51,604 nucleotides of DNA from Myxococcaceae bacterium (GTDB lineage: Bacteria > Myxococcota > Myxococcia > Myxococcales > Myxococcaceae): the NCBI GenBank assembly GCA_017881265.1, contig JADGRA010000049.1:1-51604 (forward strand), written 5' to 3'. Positions 26,616 through 33,590 of the stretch are shown here, one piece after another; positions within the stretch are counted from its first letter, which is position 1; each line of letters begins with the position of its first letter. Below the pieces are notes generated by a model that saw only the letters and a program-made list of their open reading frames with translations, searched no databases and had not been told where the DNA came from. The position numbers and the translations under genes are program-made.

Positions 26616-27887
26616 TTGGCAATGCACGAAGCTCCTTCCGAGCCGCGCGTCCGGGCGCGGGCGCTGGACCTTCCCCTGGGCCGCTTTCGCCCGGGGCGGC
26701 ACAATGCCATCACCGACGTGGAAGGGGTGCTGGTGGGCCACGCCACCATCATCCGGGGGGAGGGGAGGCTGCGCCCCGGACAGGGCCCGGTGCGCACTGG
26801 CGTCACGGCGATCCTGCCGAGCCACGGCAACATCTTCATGGAGCGGCTGCACGGCGGGAGCTTCGTCCTCAACGGCGCCGGCGAGGTGTCCGGCCTGACG
26901 CAGGTGATGGAGTGGGGACTTCTGGAAACCCCCATCCTGCTCACCAACACCATGTCGGTGGGCGCTGTGTCCGACGCCGTGGCTCGCACCATGGTGGAGC
27001 GCTACCCCGGCATTGGAGACGAGCACGACGTCATCATCCCGGTGGTGGGGGAGTGCGACGACAGCTGGCTGAACGACATCGCTGGCGTCCACGTGCACGA
27101 GGACCACGTGCGCGCGGCCATCGCCGGTGCCACCTCGGGACCGGTGGCCGAGGGCAGCGTCGGCGGCGGCACCGGGATGATTACCTGCGACTTCAAGGGG
27201 GGCATTGGGACCAGCTCGCGCAAGCTGCCCGAGTCCCACGGCGGCTACACCTTGGGTGTGCTGGTGATGTCGAACTTCGGGAAGATGCACAACCTCCGGG
27301 TGGGAGGGCTGCCGTTGGGCGAGGTGCTCGAGGAGCGCTTCCACAGCCTGCCGCGGCGGCAGGACAGCTACGGCAGCATCATCGCCGTGGTGGCCACCGA
27401 CGCACCGCTGCTTCCCAACCAGATTTCTCGCCTCTGCAAGCGCGTGGGCCTGGGGATTGGCCGGGTGGGCAGCTACGCCGCGCACGGCTCGGGAGAGATT
27501 GTGGTGGGCTTCTCCACCGCCAACATCATCCCCCGCCGCACCAAGAAGATGGTCACCAAGGTGAAGCTGCTGCTCGACCAGCGGCTGGACCCCCTGTACG
27601 AGGCGGTGATGGAGGCCACCGAGGAGGCCATCCTGAATGCCATGTGCATGGCCGGACCGATGACCGGCATCAACGGCCACACCTGTCCGGCGTTGCCGCT
27701 GGATGAGGTGCGCCGCTTCGTAACGCTTTTCCAGGCGGTGCTCCCGCGCCGGCGCCGTCCGGGTGTGCCCAGCTCCCCCGCCGACGGCGAGCGCACCGGC
27801 ACGGTGACGGTCGCCGAGGCGCTGCCGACCGCCGTTCGCGGCGCCGAGGGCATCCCCTTTCCCACCAAGCCCGTGCCCCCGGACTGA
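26616..27887 (+). CDS. P1-family (DmpA-type) self-processing aminopeptidase
   Basis: 423 codons from TTG 26616; ATG 26622 is equally possible. HNAITDVEGVLVGHATI, TGVTAILPSHGN, VGECDDSWLND (family GE(C/T)-(N/D)-D-x-x-L-N-D) and GGGTGM mark the Ntn-fold DmpA/BapA group. The likely autocleavage point is Gly253-Ser254 in YGSIIAVVATDAPLLP, giving an N-terminal serine nucleophile on the beta chain. YTLGVLVMSNFG lies just before it. These enzymes remove N-terminal L- or D-residues or beta-amino acids from peptides. No signal peptide is seen, so it is cytoplasmic. Downstream of a TetR regulator. Confidence 0.92.
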   Translation: MAMHEAPSEPRVRARALDLPLGRFRPGRHNAITDVEGVLVGHATIIRGEGRLRPGQGPVRTGVTAILPSHGNIFMERLHGGSFVLNGAGEVSGLTQVMEWGLLETPILLTNTMSVGAVSDAVARTMVERYPGIGDEHDVIIPVVGECDDSWLNDIAGVHVHEDHVRAAIAGATSGPVAEGSVGGGTGMITCDFKGGIGTSSRKLPESHGGYTLGVLVMSNFGKMHNLRVGGLPLGEVLEERFHSLPRRQDSYGSIIAVVATDAPLLPNQISRLCKRVGLGIGRVGSYAAHGSGEIVVGFSTANIIPRRTKKMVTKVKLLLDQRLDPLYEAVMEATEEAILNAMCMAGPMTGINGHTCPALPLDEVRRFVTLFQAVLPRRRRPGVPSSPADGERTGTVTVAEALPTAVRGAEGIPFPTKPVPPD

Positions 27888-28014
27888 AGGGAAGTCCCCT
27901 TTCGTCGCCGGGAAGGGCTGGGAAGGGCTCGCCTTGTTGCACCGGCCTCTGCTACAGCACCCGCCCGCCCCCCCCTTTCCGGGACGGCCGAACGCGAAGC
28001 GAGGACTTACTCGA

Positions 28015-28152
28015 ATGGCACGCAGCCGCAGCAAGCACCAGCGCAAGCGGATGAAAATCCGCCAGGCATGGAAGAAGCGCAGCAACACCAAGAAGGCCGC
28101 CGCCAAAGCCGCCGCAGGCAAGCCCTCCTCCGGGAAGTCGCCGGCCGCCTAG
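28015..28152 (+). CDS. Small very basic protein
   Basis: 45 codons from ATG 28015, with AGCGAGGA nine bases upstream. MARSRSKHQRKRMKIRQAWK and the Lys/Ala tail make it highly basic (Arg+Lys about 40%). Short proteins of this kind occur in myxobacterial genomes; nucleic-acid or ribosome binding is a reasonable guess but unproven. An upstream ATG at 27934 in the same frame gives an unlike, proline-rich extension and was not used. Confidence 0.6.
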   Translation: MARSRSKHQRKRMKIRQAWKKRSNTKKAAAKAAAGKPSSGKSPAA

Positions 28153-28158
28153 TAAAGT

Positions 28159-28175
28159 ATAACGCGACGCGTTAT
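28159..28175. promoter_or_regulatory. Perfect 17-bp palindrome, operator candidate
   Basis: ATAACGCG-A-CGCGTTAT is a perfect palindrome centred on 28167, six bases upstream of the -35 box of the phasin promoter. Size and symmetry suit a dimeric helix-turn-helix repressor such as a TetR protein. The AT-rich ends stand out in a 70% GC background. Confidence 0.6.
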
Positions 28176-28181
28176 CTTCCC

Positions 28182-28210
28182 TTGACCATCTTGGCGCGGC
28201 GCGTTATGCT
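28182..28210 (+). promoter_or_regulatory. Sigma-70-type promoter of the first phasin-like gene
   Basis: TTGACC at 28182-28187 and TATGCT at 28205-28210 with an ideal 17-base spacer; the start codon lies about 50 bases further on, leaving a normal leader with AGGAG. The spacer and -10 are overlapped by the second operator-like site. Confidence 0.6.
28191..28207. promoter_or_regulatory. Second, half-conserved operator-like site over the -10 box
   Basis: The right half CGCGTTAT (28200-28207) is identical to the perfect palindrome; the left half TTGGCGCG keeps five of eight bases. The centre at 28199 is 32 bp from that of the first site, about three helical turns, so two dimers could sit on the same face of the DNA and cover the promoter. 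Confidence 0.45.
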
Positions 28211-28261
28211 CGTGCTGCGAGGGCGGCGCCGGTTCCAACCCGTCCAAACCAGGAGTCGACC

Positions 28262-28651
28262 ATGGCGAAGACAACGGACGTGCAGGGCTTTGTGAAGGGG
28301 CAGTTCACCGTGGCGCAGAAGCGCCTGGTGGCCTTCGAGGCCGAGGCGGAGAAAGTCCTCAAGAATCTCATCGCGCGTGGCCAGGACTCGCGCAAGGAGC
28401 TGGATGCCCTTCTCGAGCGGCTCAGCGCCGCAGAGCTGAAGGTCCTCAACGGCTCGCTACGAGAGCTCGGCAAGCGGGCGCAGGAGGCCTCCAGCGAGGC
28501 CAAGAAGAAGCTGGAGGAGTTCCAGGCGCGCGTCCTGGAAGTGGCCGGTGTCGCGAGCCAGCACCAGGTGCGCGCGCTGAAGGGTCAGCTCAACAAGCTG
28601 TCCCGGAGGCTGGACAGCCTCGCCGGCGAGAAGCCCGACGCCCGCGCCTAG
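28262..28651 (+). CDS. Phasin-like granule-associated protein
   Basis: 129 codons from ATG 28262 with AGGAG six bases upstream. An all-helical, Lys/Glu/Ala-rich sequence (VAFEAEAEKVLKNLIARGQD, LGKRAQEASSEAKKKLEEFQ) with a C-terminal helix VRALKGQLNKLSRRLDSLAG, the shape of PhaI/PhaF-type phasins that coat polyhydroxyalkanoate granules. No PHA synthase is in the window. Transcription likely starts at the TTGACC/TATGCT promoter and is controlled by the palindromic sites just upstream. A nested hairpin follows the stop. Confidence 0.75.
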   Translation: MAKTTDVQGFVKGQFTVAQKRLVAFEAEAEKVLKNLIARGQDSRKELDALLERLSAAELKVLNGSLRELGKRAQEASSEAKKKLEEFQARVLEVAGVASQHQVRALKGQLNKLSRRLDSLAGEKPDARA

Positions 28652-28697
28652 GTCGCCCCAGGTGGGTCATCACAGACCCGCTTGCCGGGGCGACTTT
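28652..28697 (+). terminator. Nested hairpin terminator after the first phasin-like gene
   Basis: GTCGCCCC (28652-28659) pairs perfectly with GGGGCGAC (28687-28694), enclosing a second stem GGGTC/GACCC; TTT follows. The outer stem starts at the base after the stop codon. Likely a rho-independent terminator with a short T-tract. Confidence 0.6.
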
Positions 28698-28789
28698 CGG
28701 GCGTTGACACGCTGGGCACCTTACATTGACGCCGACGGCCGGGGGGGCGGTGCCCCCCAGGCCGCCGCCCGCGTATGCCGGAGTGTCCG

Positions 28790-29137
28790 ATGAGTGAAGC
28801 GAAGGAAAAACGCCCGCTTAGTGACGCTGTCGAGCGCATGTGGGCGCAGGCCCTCGTCGCGGTGTCCTCCGTCGAGGAGGAGGCGGCACAACTGGTGCAG
28901 CGGCTTCAGGCCGTGGCCGGATGGAGCCAAGAGGAAGTGCGGCGGCAGGTTACGGAGATGTCCGAGCGCCTCGCCAGCCAGCGGCAGATGCTCGAAAAGG
29001 GCATTGAAGAAGGGGTGCGGCGGGCCGTGTCCCGCCTCCGCGTGCCCCGGCGCGACCAGATTCAAGCCCTCCAGGCCCGCCTCGAGCGGGTTGCGGCCAG
29101 GTTGGACCGACTGGACCAGCGTCGCCCTCCAAGCTGA
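28790..29137 (+). CDS. Second phasin-like protein
   Basis: 115 codons from ATG 28790, favoured over ATG 28775 because CGGAG lies six bases upstream of it. An amphipathic helical protein (VSSVEEEAAQLVQRLQAVAG, EEVRRQVTEMSERLASQRQM) ending in DQIQALQARLERVAARLDRL, the same leucine-heptad end seen in the first phasin-like protein. The two are probably paralogues or partners. A GGGGGGC/GCCCCCC hairpin lies in its leader around 28741-28758. Confidence 0.7.
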   Translation: MSEAKEKRPLSDAVERMWAQALVAVSSVEEEAAQLVQRLQAVAGWSQEEVRRQVTEMSERLASQRQMLEKGIEEGVRRAVSRLRVPRRDQIQALQARLERVAARLDRLDQRRPPS

Positions 29138-29163
29138 CAGGCTTCTCGGAGACTCTTTCCGCA

Positions 29164-29844
29164 ATGCGCCGGCTCCTCTTCCAACTCCACGCGCTGTCCT
29201 CGCACTGCGCCGTGCTGCCCCTGCTTGCCGGGGTGCTGGTGCTTGGGGCGGCCCGGGTCGAGGGGGTGGTGGCGCGCAGGCCGGCCGCCCTTCCGCACGT
29301 GGAGGTGGCCTCGGAGGCTGCGCCGGACCTGGCGCTCATCGACGCCGTCTTGGCCAAGCGTGCCCCGGAGTTGGGCCTCACCCTGCGCACCCAAGTCGGT
29401 CGTGCCATCGCCGAGGAAGCGCGCAGGGCGGGCTATGACCCGCTTCTGGTGCTCGCCCTCATCGACGTGGAGAGCGAGTTCGACGAGGGCGCCGTCAGCG
29501 CCCGCGGTGCCCGTGGGCTGATGCAGATTCGGCCGAGCACCCTGCAATTCATCGCCGAGCGCGAGGGCCTGCGCCTGTCCCCGGAAGAGGTCGCCGCTGA
29601 CCCCGCGCTTTGTGTCCGCCTGGGCATCCGCTACCTGCGCTCGCTGCAGGACCGCTTCGGCGGTGACTTGGAGCTGGCGCTCATGGCCTACAACGGCGGG
29701 CCAGACCGCATTCGCCAGGCCGTGCGCTCGCGCGACCTCGATGCCTTCCGCTTCTACCCCCGACGCGTCAAGCGACGCTTCGTCCGCTTCCGGACGGGCG
29801 AGGGCCTCCTCGGCGACTGGGCGCTGGCCCAGCGCGAGCACTAG
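29164..29844 (+). CDS. Lytic transglycosylase, SLT (Slt70/MltC-like) domain
   Basis: 226 codons from ATG 29164. A hydrophobic N-terminus (CAVLPLLAGVLVLGAA) acts as signal or anchor. Residues 80-195 are the goose-lysozyme-like SLT domain: ALIDVESEFDEGAVSARGAR with the catalytic Glu, GLMQIRPSTLQFIA, GIRYLRSLQDRFGGDLELAL and MAYNGGPDRI. It cuts the MurNAc-GlcNAc bond of peptidoglycan in the periplasm with 1,6-anhydro ring formation. Close to tgl, it could help open the wall for the pilus machine, but this is inference. Confidence 0.92.
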   Translation: MRRLLFQLHALSSHCAVLPLLAGVLVLGAARVEGVVARRPAALPHVEVASEAAPDLALIDAVLAKRAPELGLTLRTQVGRAIAEEARRAGYDPLLVLALIDVESEFDEGAVSARGARGLMQIRPSTLQFIAEREGLRLSPEEVAADPALCVRLGIRYLRSLQDRFGGDLELALMAYNGGPDRIRQAVRSRDLDAFRFYPRRVKRRFVRFRTGEGLLGDWALAQREH

Positions 29845-29880
29845 AAGCTTGGGCTGCCGCCTTGCAGCCGCTCGCGCGGC

Positions 29881-30369
29881 GTGGCAATGACAGGGCAGGG
29901 GCCTGCCTTGTTCAACCTTGACGAGACCGTTCGGGCACTGGACGCCACGCGCGAGCAAGTGGCGGCGCTCTTTCAGAGCATCAACGCGCCGCACGTTGCC
30001 ATCCCCGGCCGCCGGGCCGGTCCGGCCCAGGCCTTCATTGCCTGCTTGCGCAGCACCCAGGGTTTCACCGTCGGCATCTACCTGTGGCTGAGCGAGTCCC
30101 GCGACTGTGCGGTGTACCTCACCGGCCGCGTCGCCCAGACGCCCGAGGACTACCGCGCCCTGCAAACCGACGCCCTCGCCTTCGTCGAGTCGATGGGTTT
30201 CATGATGGACAACCTCAACTACCGGGCCCTGCCCTCGGAGCGTCAGACGGAGGTGCTCACGTCGGTGCCCATGTACCGCGGCCGCAGCGTCAGCCCACCC
30301 ATCTCGCCCGGGGAGCGGCCGCAGCTGTCCCCGGTGGCGCGACTGGCCCGCCTCTTCTCGTCCTTCTGA
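29881..30369 (+). CDS. Protein of unknown function upstream of tgl
   Basis: 162 codons from GTG 29881 (ATG 29887 alternative). No signal peptide. A compact alpha/beta-looking sequence: FNLDETVRALDATREQVAAL, FTVGIYLWLSESRDCAVYLT, DYRALQTDALAFVESMGFMM, with a proline-rich tail. No family recognised. The stop lies two bases before the tgl start, so it is co-transcribed with tgl and might act with it in pilus assembly or motility. Confidence 0.75.
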   Translation: MAMTGQGPALFNLDETVRALDATREQVAALFQSINAPHVAIPGRRAGPAQAFIACLRSTQGFTVGIYLWLSESRDCAVYLTGRVAQTPEDYRALQTDALAFVESMGFMMDNLNYRALPSERQTEVLTSVPMYRGRSVSPPISPGERPQLSPVARLARLFSSF

Positions 30370-30371
30370 AG

Positions 30372-31175
30372 ATGACCCCTCGCTCGGTGTCACCTCTGGC
30401 GCTGTTGGGCGCCGCGCTCCTGTGCATCGGGTGCCAGCACGGGCCGGACGAGAAGACCCAGCGCGCCGCGGAGATTCACAACGACCTGGGGGTGGGTTCG
30501 CTCAACCAGGGGGACTTTCAGTCCGCCTACCGGGAATTTGAACAGGCCGTGCAAATCGACGACACCCTGCCCGACGCGCACAACGGCCTCGGGCTGGTGC
30601 TCCACCTCAACTACCAGAAGCTGGCCGAGGCCGAGGTCCAGTACAAACGCGCCCTGGAGCTTCGACCGGCGTTTCCCGAGTGCCACGTCAACCTCGGCAA
30701 CCTCTACCTGGACGAGGCCCGGTACGACGAGGCCATTGCCCAGTACGAGATTGCGCTCAACGACATGCTGTACCGCACGCCTTACTTCGCCCAGTCGAAC
30801 CTCGGCTGGGCCCTCTACAAGAAGGGGGAGACCGACCGGGCCATCGAGTCCGTCCGGGCCGCCGTCACCAGCGTCCCCACCTTCTGCCAGGGCTGGCGAA
30901 CGCTGGGGCTCATCTACGACGGCACCGGTCGGGCGGAGAAAGCCTGCGACGCCTTCGCCGAGTTTGCGCAGTCCTGCCCGGCGGTGGCCGAGGCGCACCA
31001 GCGCCTGGGCGTCTGCCGGGCGAAGCTGGGACGCACCGAGCTCGCGCGGGTCAGCTTCGCCGCCTGTGTCGAGCACGCCACGCCGGGGCTCCTCAAGGAC
31101 GACTGCGTGACCTTCCTCACCCGGCTGGGCGGCCCGCCGCCCCACCCGGCGCCCCCACCGCCGCCCAAGCCGTAG
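30372..31175 (+). CDS. tgl: Type IV pilus pilotin lipoprotein with TPR repeats (Tgl/PilF-like)
   Basis: 267 codons from ATG 30372. Signal peptide with lipobox LLCIGC, then about six TPR units (DLGVGSLNQGDFQSAYREFE, AHNGLGLVLHLNYQKLAEAE, CHVNLGNLYLDEARYDEAIA, QSNLGWALYKKGETDRAIES, GWRTLGLIYDGTGRAEKACD, AHQRLGVCRAKLGRTELARV) and a Pro-rich tail. In Myxococcus xanthus Tgl is an outer-membrane TPR lipoprotein needed to assemble the PilQ secretin and for social motility; homologues elsewhere are PilF/PilW. The match is by architecture and TPR number. No other pil genes are adjacent. Confidence 0.78.
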   Translation: MTPRSVSPLALLGAALLCIGCQHGPDEKTQRAAEIHNDLGVGSLNQGDFQSAYREFEQAVQIDDTLPDAHNGLGLVLHLNYQKLAEAEVQYKRALELRPAFPECHVNLGNLYLDEARYDEAIAQYEIALNDMLYRTPYFAQSNLGWALYKKGETDRAIESVRAAVTSVPTFCQGWRTLGLIYDGTGRAEKACDAFAEFAQSCPAVAEAHQRLGVCRAKLGRTELARVSFAACVEHATPGLLKDDCVTFLTRLGGPPPHPAPPPPPKP

Positions 31176-31196
31176 GGCGCCACCCCCCAAGGGCCA

Positions 31197-31478
31197 ATGG
31201 AGGCCTTCATCCGCGAGGCGAACGCCCTTCTGGCGATGCTTGCCGAGGAATTCGGGACCTCCCCCCGCGTCTCCCAGGCCGAGCTGGGCTGCATCCTCGG
31301 CCTCGTCGAGCGGATGCGGGAGGCGGCCGCCTCGGACAGGCTGCCCGTGCGGTCGGCGCGCACCATCGGCCTCGGGCGCCCTGTCGCGAGCCACTGGACG
31401 TTGCGCACCTTGCCGCGCGAGCAGCTGGTCAGCCTCGCGCAGTGGTTTTTCCGGCTGGGCGTTCCCGGGGCCGCCTGA
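31197..31478 (+). CDS. Small unknown protein before recO
   Basis: 93 codons from ATG 31197. Helical, no signal peptide (EAFIREANALLAMLAEEFGT, LGCILGLVERMREAAASDRL, LRTLPREQLVSLAQWFFRLG). No family recognised. The last base of its TGA is the first base of the recO ATG (TGATG), so the two are translationally coupled. Confidence 0.65.
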   Translation: MEAFIREANALLAMLAEEFGTSPRVSQAELGCILGLVERMREAAASDRLPVRSARTIGLGRPVASHWTLRTLPREQLVSLAQWFFRLGVPGAA

Positions 31479-32212
31479 TGGAGCGCTTCGTCGAGGAGGC
31501 ACTCGTCCTCGGGACGGTGGACTACGGCGAGGCCGACCGCCTGGTGACCCTTTTCACCAAGGGGGCTGGGAAGCTGACGGCCTTCGCGGCCGGAGCCCGG
31601 AAGAGTCGCCGCCGCTTCGCCGGTGCGCTCGAGCCATGCACCTGGCTGAAGGCGCAGCTGGTGGAGCGCCGGGGCACCACGCTGCGGCTGGACGGCGTGG
31701 ACGTCGTGCGCAGCTTCTCCGGGCTGCGAGGGGACCTCTCCCGCATCGGCCGGGCCCTCTACGTCGTCGAACTCTGCCGGGAGCTGGTCCGGGACCGGGA
31801 GCCGCACCCGGAGCTCTTCGACGCCACCACCAGCTGGCTCGGGCGCCTGGAGGAGGGATTAGCCGGGCCCACCTCGCTGCTCGCCTTTGAGCTGGAGGCC
31901 CTCTCCCTGGCGGGCCTGCGGCCGCGCTTCGACGCCTGCTCTCTGTGTGGCGGGCCCCTCGGGGGCGAGCCGCGCTTTGATGCGGCCCACGGCGGCGGGG
32001 TGTGCGCCGGCTGTCAGGCCCGGGCCTCGGGCGCGGTGCGGGTGGCCCCGGAGCTCCTCGAGGCCCTGGCCGCCCTGCAGGCGGGGCAGCGCACGCCCCT
32101 GGGCGCGCCGGTCCGGGCCCGGGCCCGGGCGCTCCTCAACGCCTTCATCTCCCACCACCTCGGGCGCGAGCTGCGGAGCGTCGAGTTTCTCAAGCAGCTC
32201 GGGGTGGATTGA
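31478..32212 (+). CDS. recO: DNA repair protein RecO
   Basis: 244 codons from ATG 31478 (TGATG overlap with the preceding gene). The N-terminal OB-fold begins ERFVEEALVLGTVDYGEADR and runs through LVTLFTKGAGKLTAFAAGAR; the C-terminal helical domain holds a zinc site of two Cys pairs (CSLCGG and CAGCQA). RecO helps RecR load RecA on SSB-coated single-stranded DNA and anneals strands in recombinational repair. Length is normal for the family. Confidence 0.93.
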   Translation: MERFVEEALVLGTVDYGEADRLVTLFTKGAGKLTAFAAGARKSRRRFAGALEPCTWLKAQLVERRGTTLRLDGVDVVRSFSGLRGDLSRIGRALYVVELCRELVRDREPHPELFDATTSWLGRLEEGLAGPTSLLAFELEALSLAGLRPRFDACSLCGGPLGGEPRFDAAHGGGVCAGCQARASGAVRVAPELLEALAALQAGQRTPLGAPVRARARALLNAFISHHLGRELRSVEFLKQLGVD

Positions 32213-32541
32213 AGCGTCCGGCGGTTGCCGTGTCTGGCCGCGTGCCCGCGCACCCTCGGCCGGGGGGGGGCTGAGGCCGCTGCTCGGCGCCGCCAGTTTT
32301 CTTCGGCCAGCGGTCCCGCCTCAGGGGCGAGGGGGGCGCGACGCCTTGAGCCAGCGAGAGGACCAGGCCCCGGCGCACGGCGAGTGGCGCCAGCCTCGAG
32401 CGCGAGGGACGCACGGGACTTAGGGACTGCTCGCCGGTGAAGGTTCCCGCTCATCGCGACGGCCGAAGCCAGAGCAGAAGGACTCTGGCGCGCACGGGAG
32501 CGAGCGCGCTCACCTCCTCCTCCACCGGAAGGGCTAGTACC
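32213..32541 (+). other. 370-base intergenic stretch with strong hairpins, no gene
   Basis: Between recO and glyQ. It contains a perfect stem GCCAGAG/CTCTGGC with an 8-base loop (32468-32489), the palindrome GAGCGCGCTC nearby, and a stretch near 32440-32480 with partial likeness to structured riboswitch cores. No reading frame here looks like a protein. It may hold a small RNA or a long regulatory region, but nothing definite can be named. Confidence 0.35.
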
Positions 32542-32571
32542 TTGACCGGTGCCGCCGGCGCTCTCTAAGGT
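32542..32571 (+). promoter_or_regulatory. Promoter candidate for glyQ
   Basis: TTGACC at 32542-32547, 18-base spacer, TAAGGT at 32566-32571. The ATG at 32583 is only 11 bases beyond the -10, predicting a leader of about five bases and no ribosome site. Confidence 0.5.
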
Positions 32572-32582
32572 CCGCGCCCCCG

Positions 32583-33590
32583 ATGGCCGCTCTTCTTGGC
32601 GGTCCACCAACAGACGTGTACTTCCAGGACCTCATCCTCACGCTGCAAAAGCACTGGGCAGCGCAGGGCTGCGTCCTGATGCAGCCCTACGACATCGAGG
32701 TAGGGGCGGGAACTATGGCCCCGGCCACCTTTCTCCGGGCGCTTGGCCCCGAGCCCTGGAACGTGGCCTACGTGCAGCCGTCGCGCCGGCCGGCCGATGG
32801 GCGCTTTGGCGAGAACCCCAACCGCCTCTTCCAGCACCACCAGTTCCAGGTGGTGCTCAAGCCGTCGCCCAAGAACGTCCAGGCGCTCTACCTCGACTCG
32901 CTGCGCGCCATCGCCATCGACCCGCTGGCCCACGACATCCGCTTCGTTGAGGACGACTGGGAGTCTCCCACCCTCGGCGCCTGGGGCCTCGGCTGGGAGG
33001 TGTGGTGTGACGGCGAGGAGATTACGCAGTTCACCTACTTCCAGCAGTGTGGCGGCTTCGAGTGCCGGCCGGTGTCCGCCGAGCTGACCTACGGGCTCGA
33101 GCGCATCTGCAAGTATTTGCAAGGGGTCGACAGCGTCTACGACCTGGAGTGGGTGCGGGGGGTGCGCTACCGCGAGCTGTTCTACGCCAACGAAGTCGAG
33201 ATGAGCACGCACGCCTTTCGCGCCTCGGACGCGTCGCTCCTCTTCTCCCTCTTCGACGCCCACGAGAAGGAGTGCCAGCAGCTGCTGCGCCAGGACCTGC
33301 CGTTGCCGGCCTATGACCAGGCGCTCAAGTGCAGCCATGTTTTCAACCTGCTGGATGCCCGGGGCGCCATCTCGGTGACCGAACGCCAGGGCTTCATCAA
33401 GCGCGTGCGCGACAATGCCCGCAGCTGCGCCGAGGGCTTCCTCCGTGCGCGCGCCCGGCTTGGCTACCCGCTGCTCGCCACCAAGTGGACCGTCGGGGAA
33501 CAGCCGCCGGCGCTGGAGGGCGCGCCGGCGTCCGACTTCTGGAAGACGGTGTCCTTCGACAAGAAGGCGGAGCCCCCGCGTCGTGGCTGA
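32583..33590 (+). CDS. glyQ: Glycyl-tRNA synthetase alpha subunit
   Basis: 335 codons from ATG 32583. [60 protein letters not shown] and [20 protein letters not shown] are the class II catalytic-domain motifs of the alpha subunit; [20 protein letters not shown] and [19 protein letters not shown] follow. The C-terminal tail is about 30 residues longer than the usual 300-residue form. It works as alpha2beta2 with GlyS, whose gene overlaps by eight bases. It looks almost leaderless (see promoter). Confidence 0.97.
   Translation: MAALLGGPPTDVYFQDLILTLQKHWAAQGCVLMQPYDIEVGAGTMAPATFLRALGPEPWNVAYVQPSRRPADGRFGENPNRLFQHHQFQVVLKPSPKNVQALYLDSLRAIAIDPLAHDIRFVEDDWESPTLGAWGLGWEVWCDGEEITQFTYFQQCGGFECRPVSAELTYGLERICKYLQGVDSVYDLEWVRGVRYRELFYANEVEMSTHAFRASDASLLFSLFDAHEKECQQLLRQDLPLPAYDQALKCSHVFNLLDARGAISVTERQGFIKRVRDNARSCAEGFLRARARLGYPLLATKWTVGEQPPALEGAPASDFWKTVSFDKKAEPPRRG

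Noticed and set aside
24543-28121. A 1,192-codon open frame on the minus strand
   Set aside because: It runs antisense to the ATP-grasp, TetR, DmpA and small basic genes, is His/Gln/Arg-rich as expected for the complement of high-GC codons, and shows no domain.
28704-28731. Promoter for the second phasin-like gene (TTGACA at 28704)
   Set aside because: The nearest -10-like hexamers are only 11-12 bases away, too close for a sigma-70 promoter, and no sigma-54 GG-N10-GC pattern fits.
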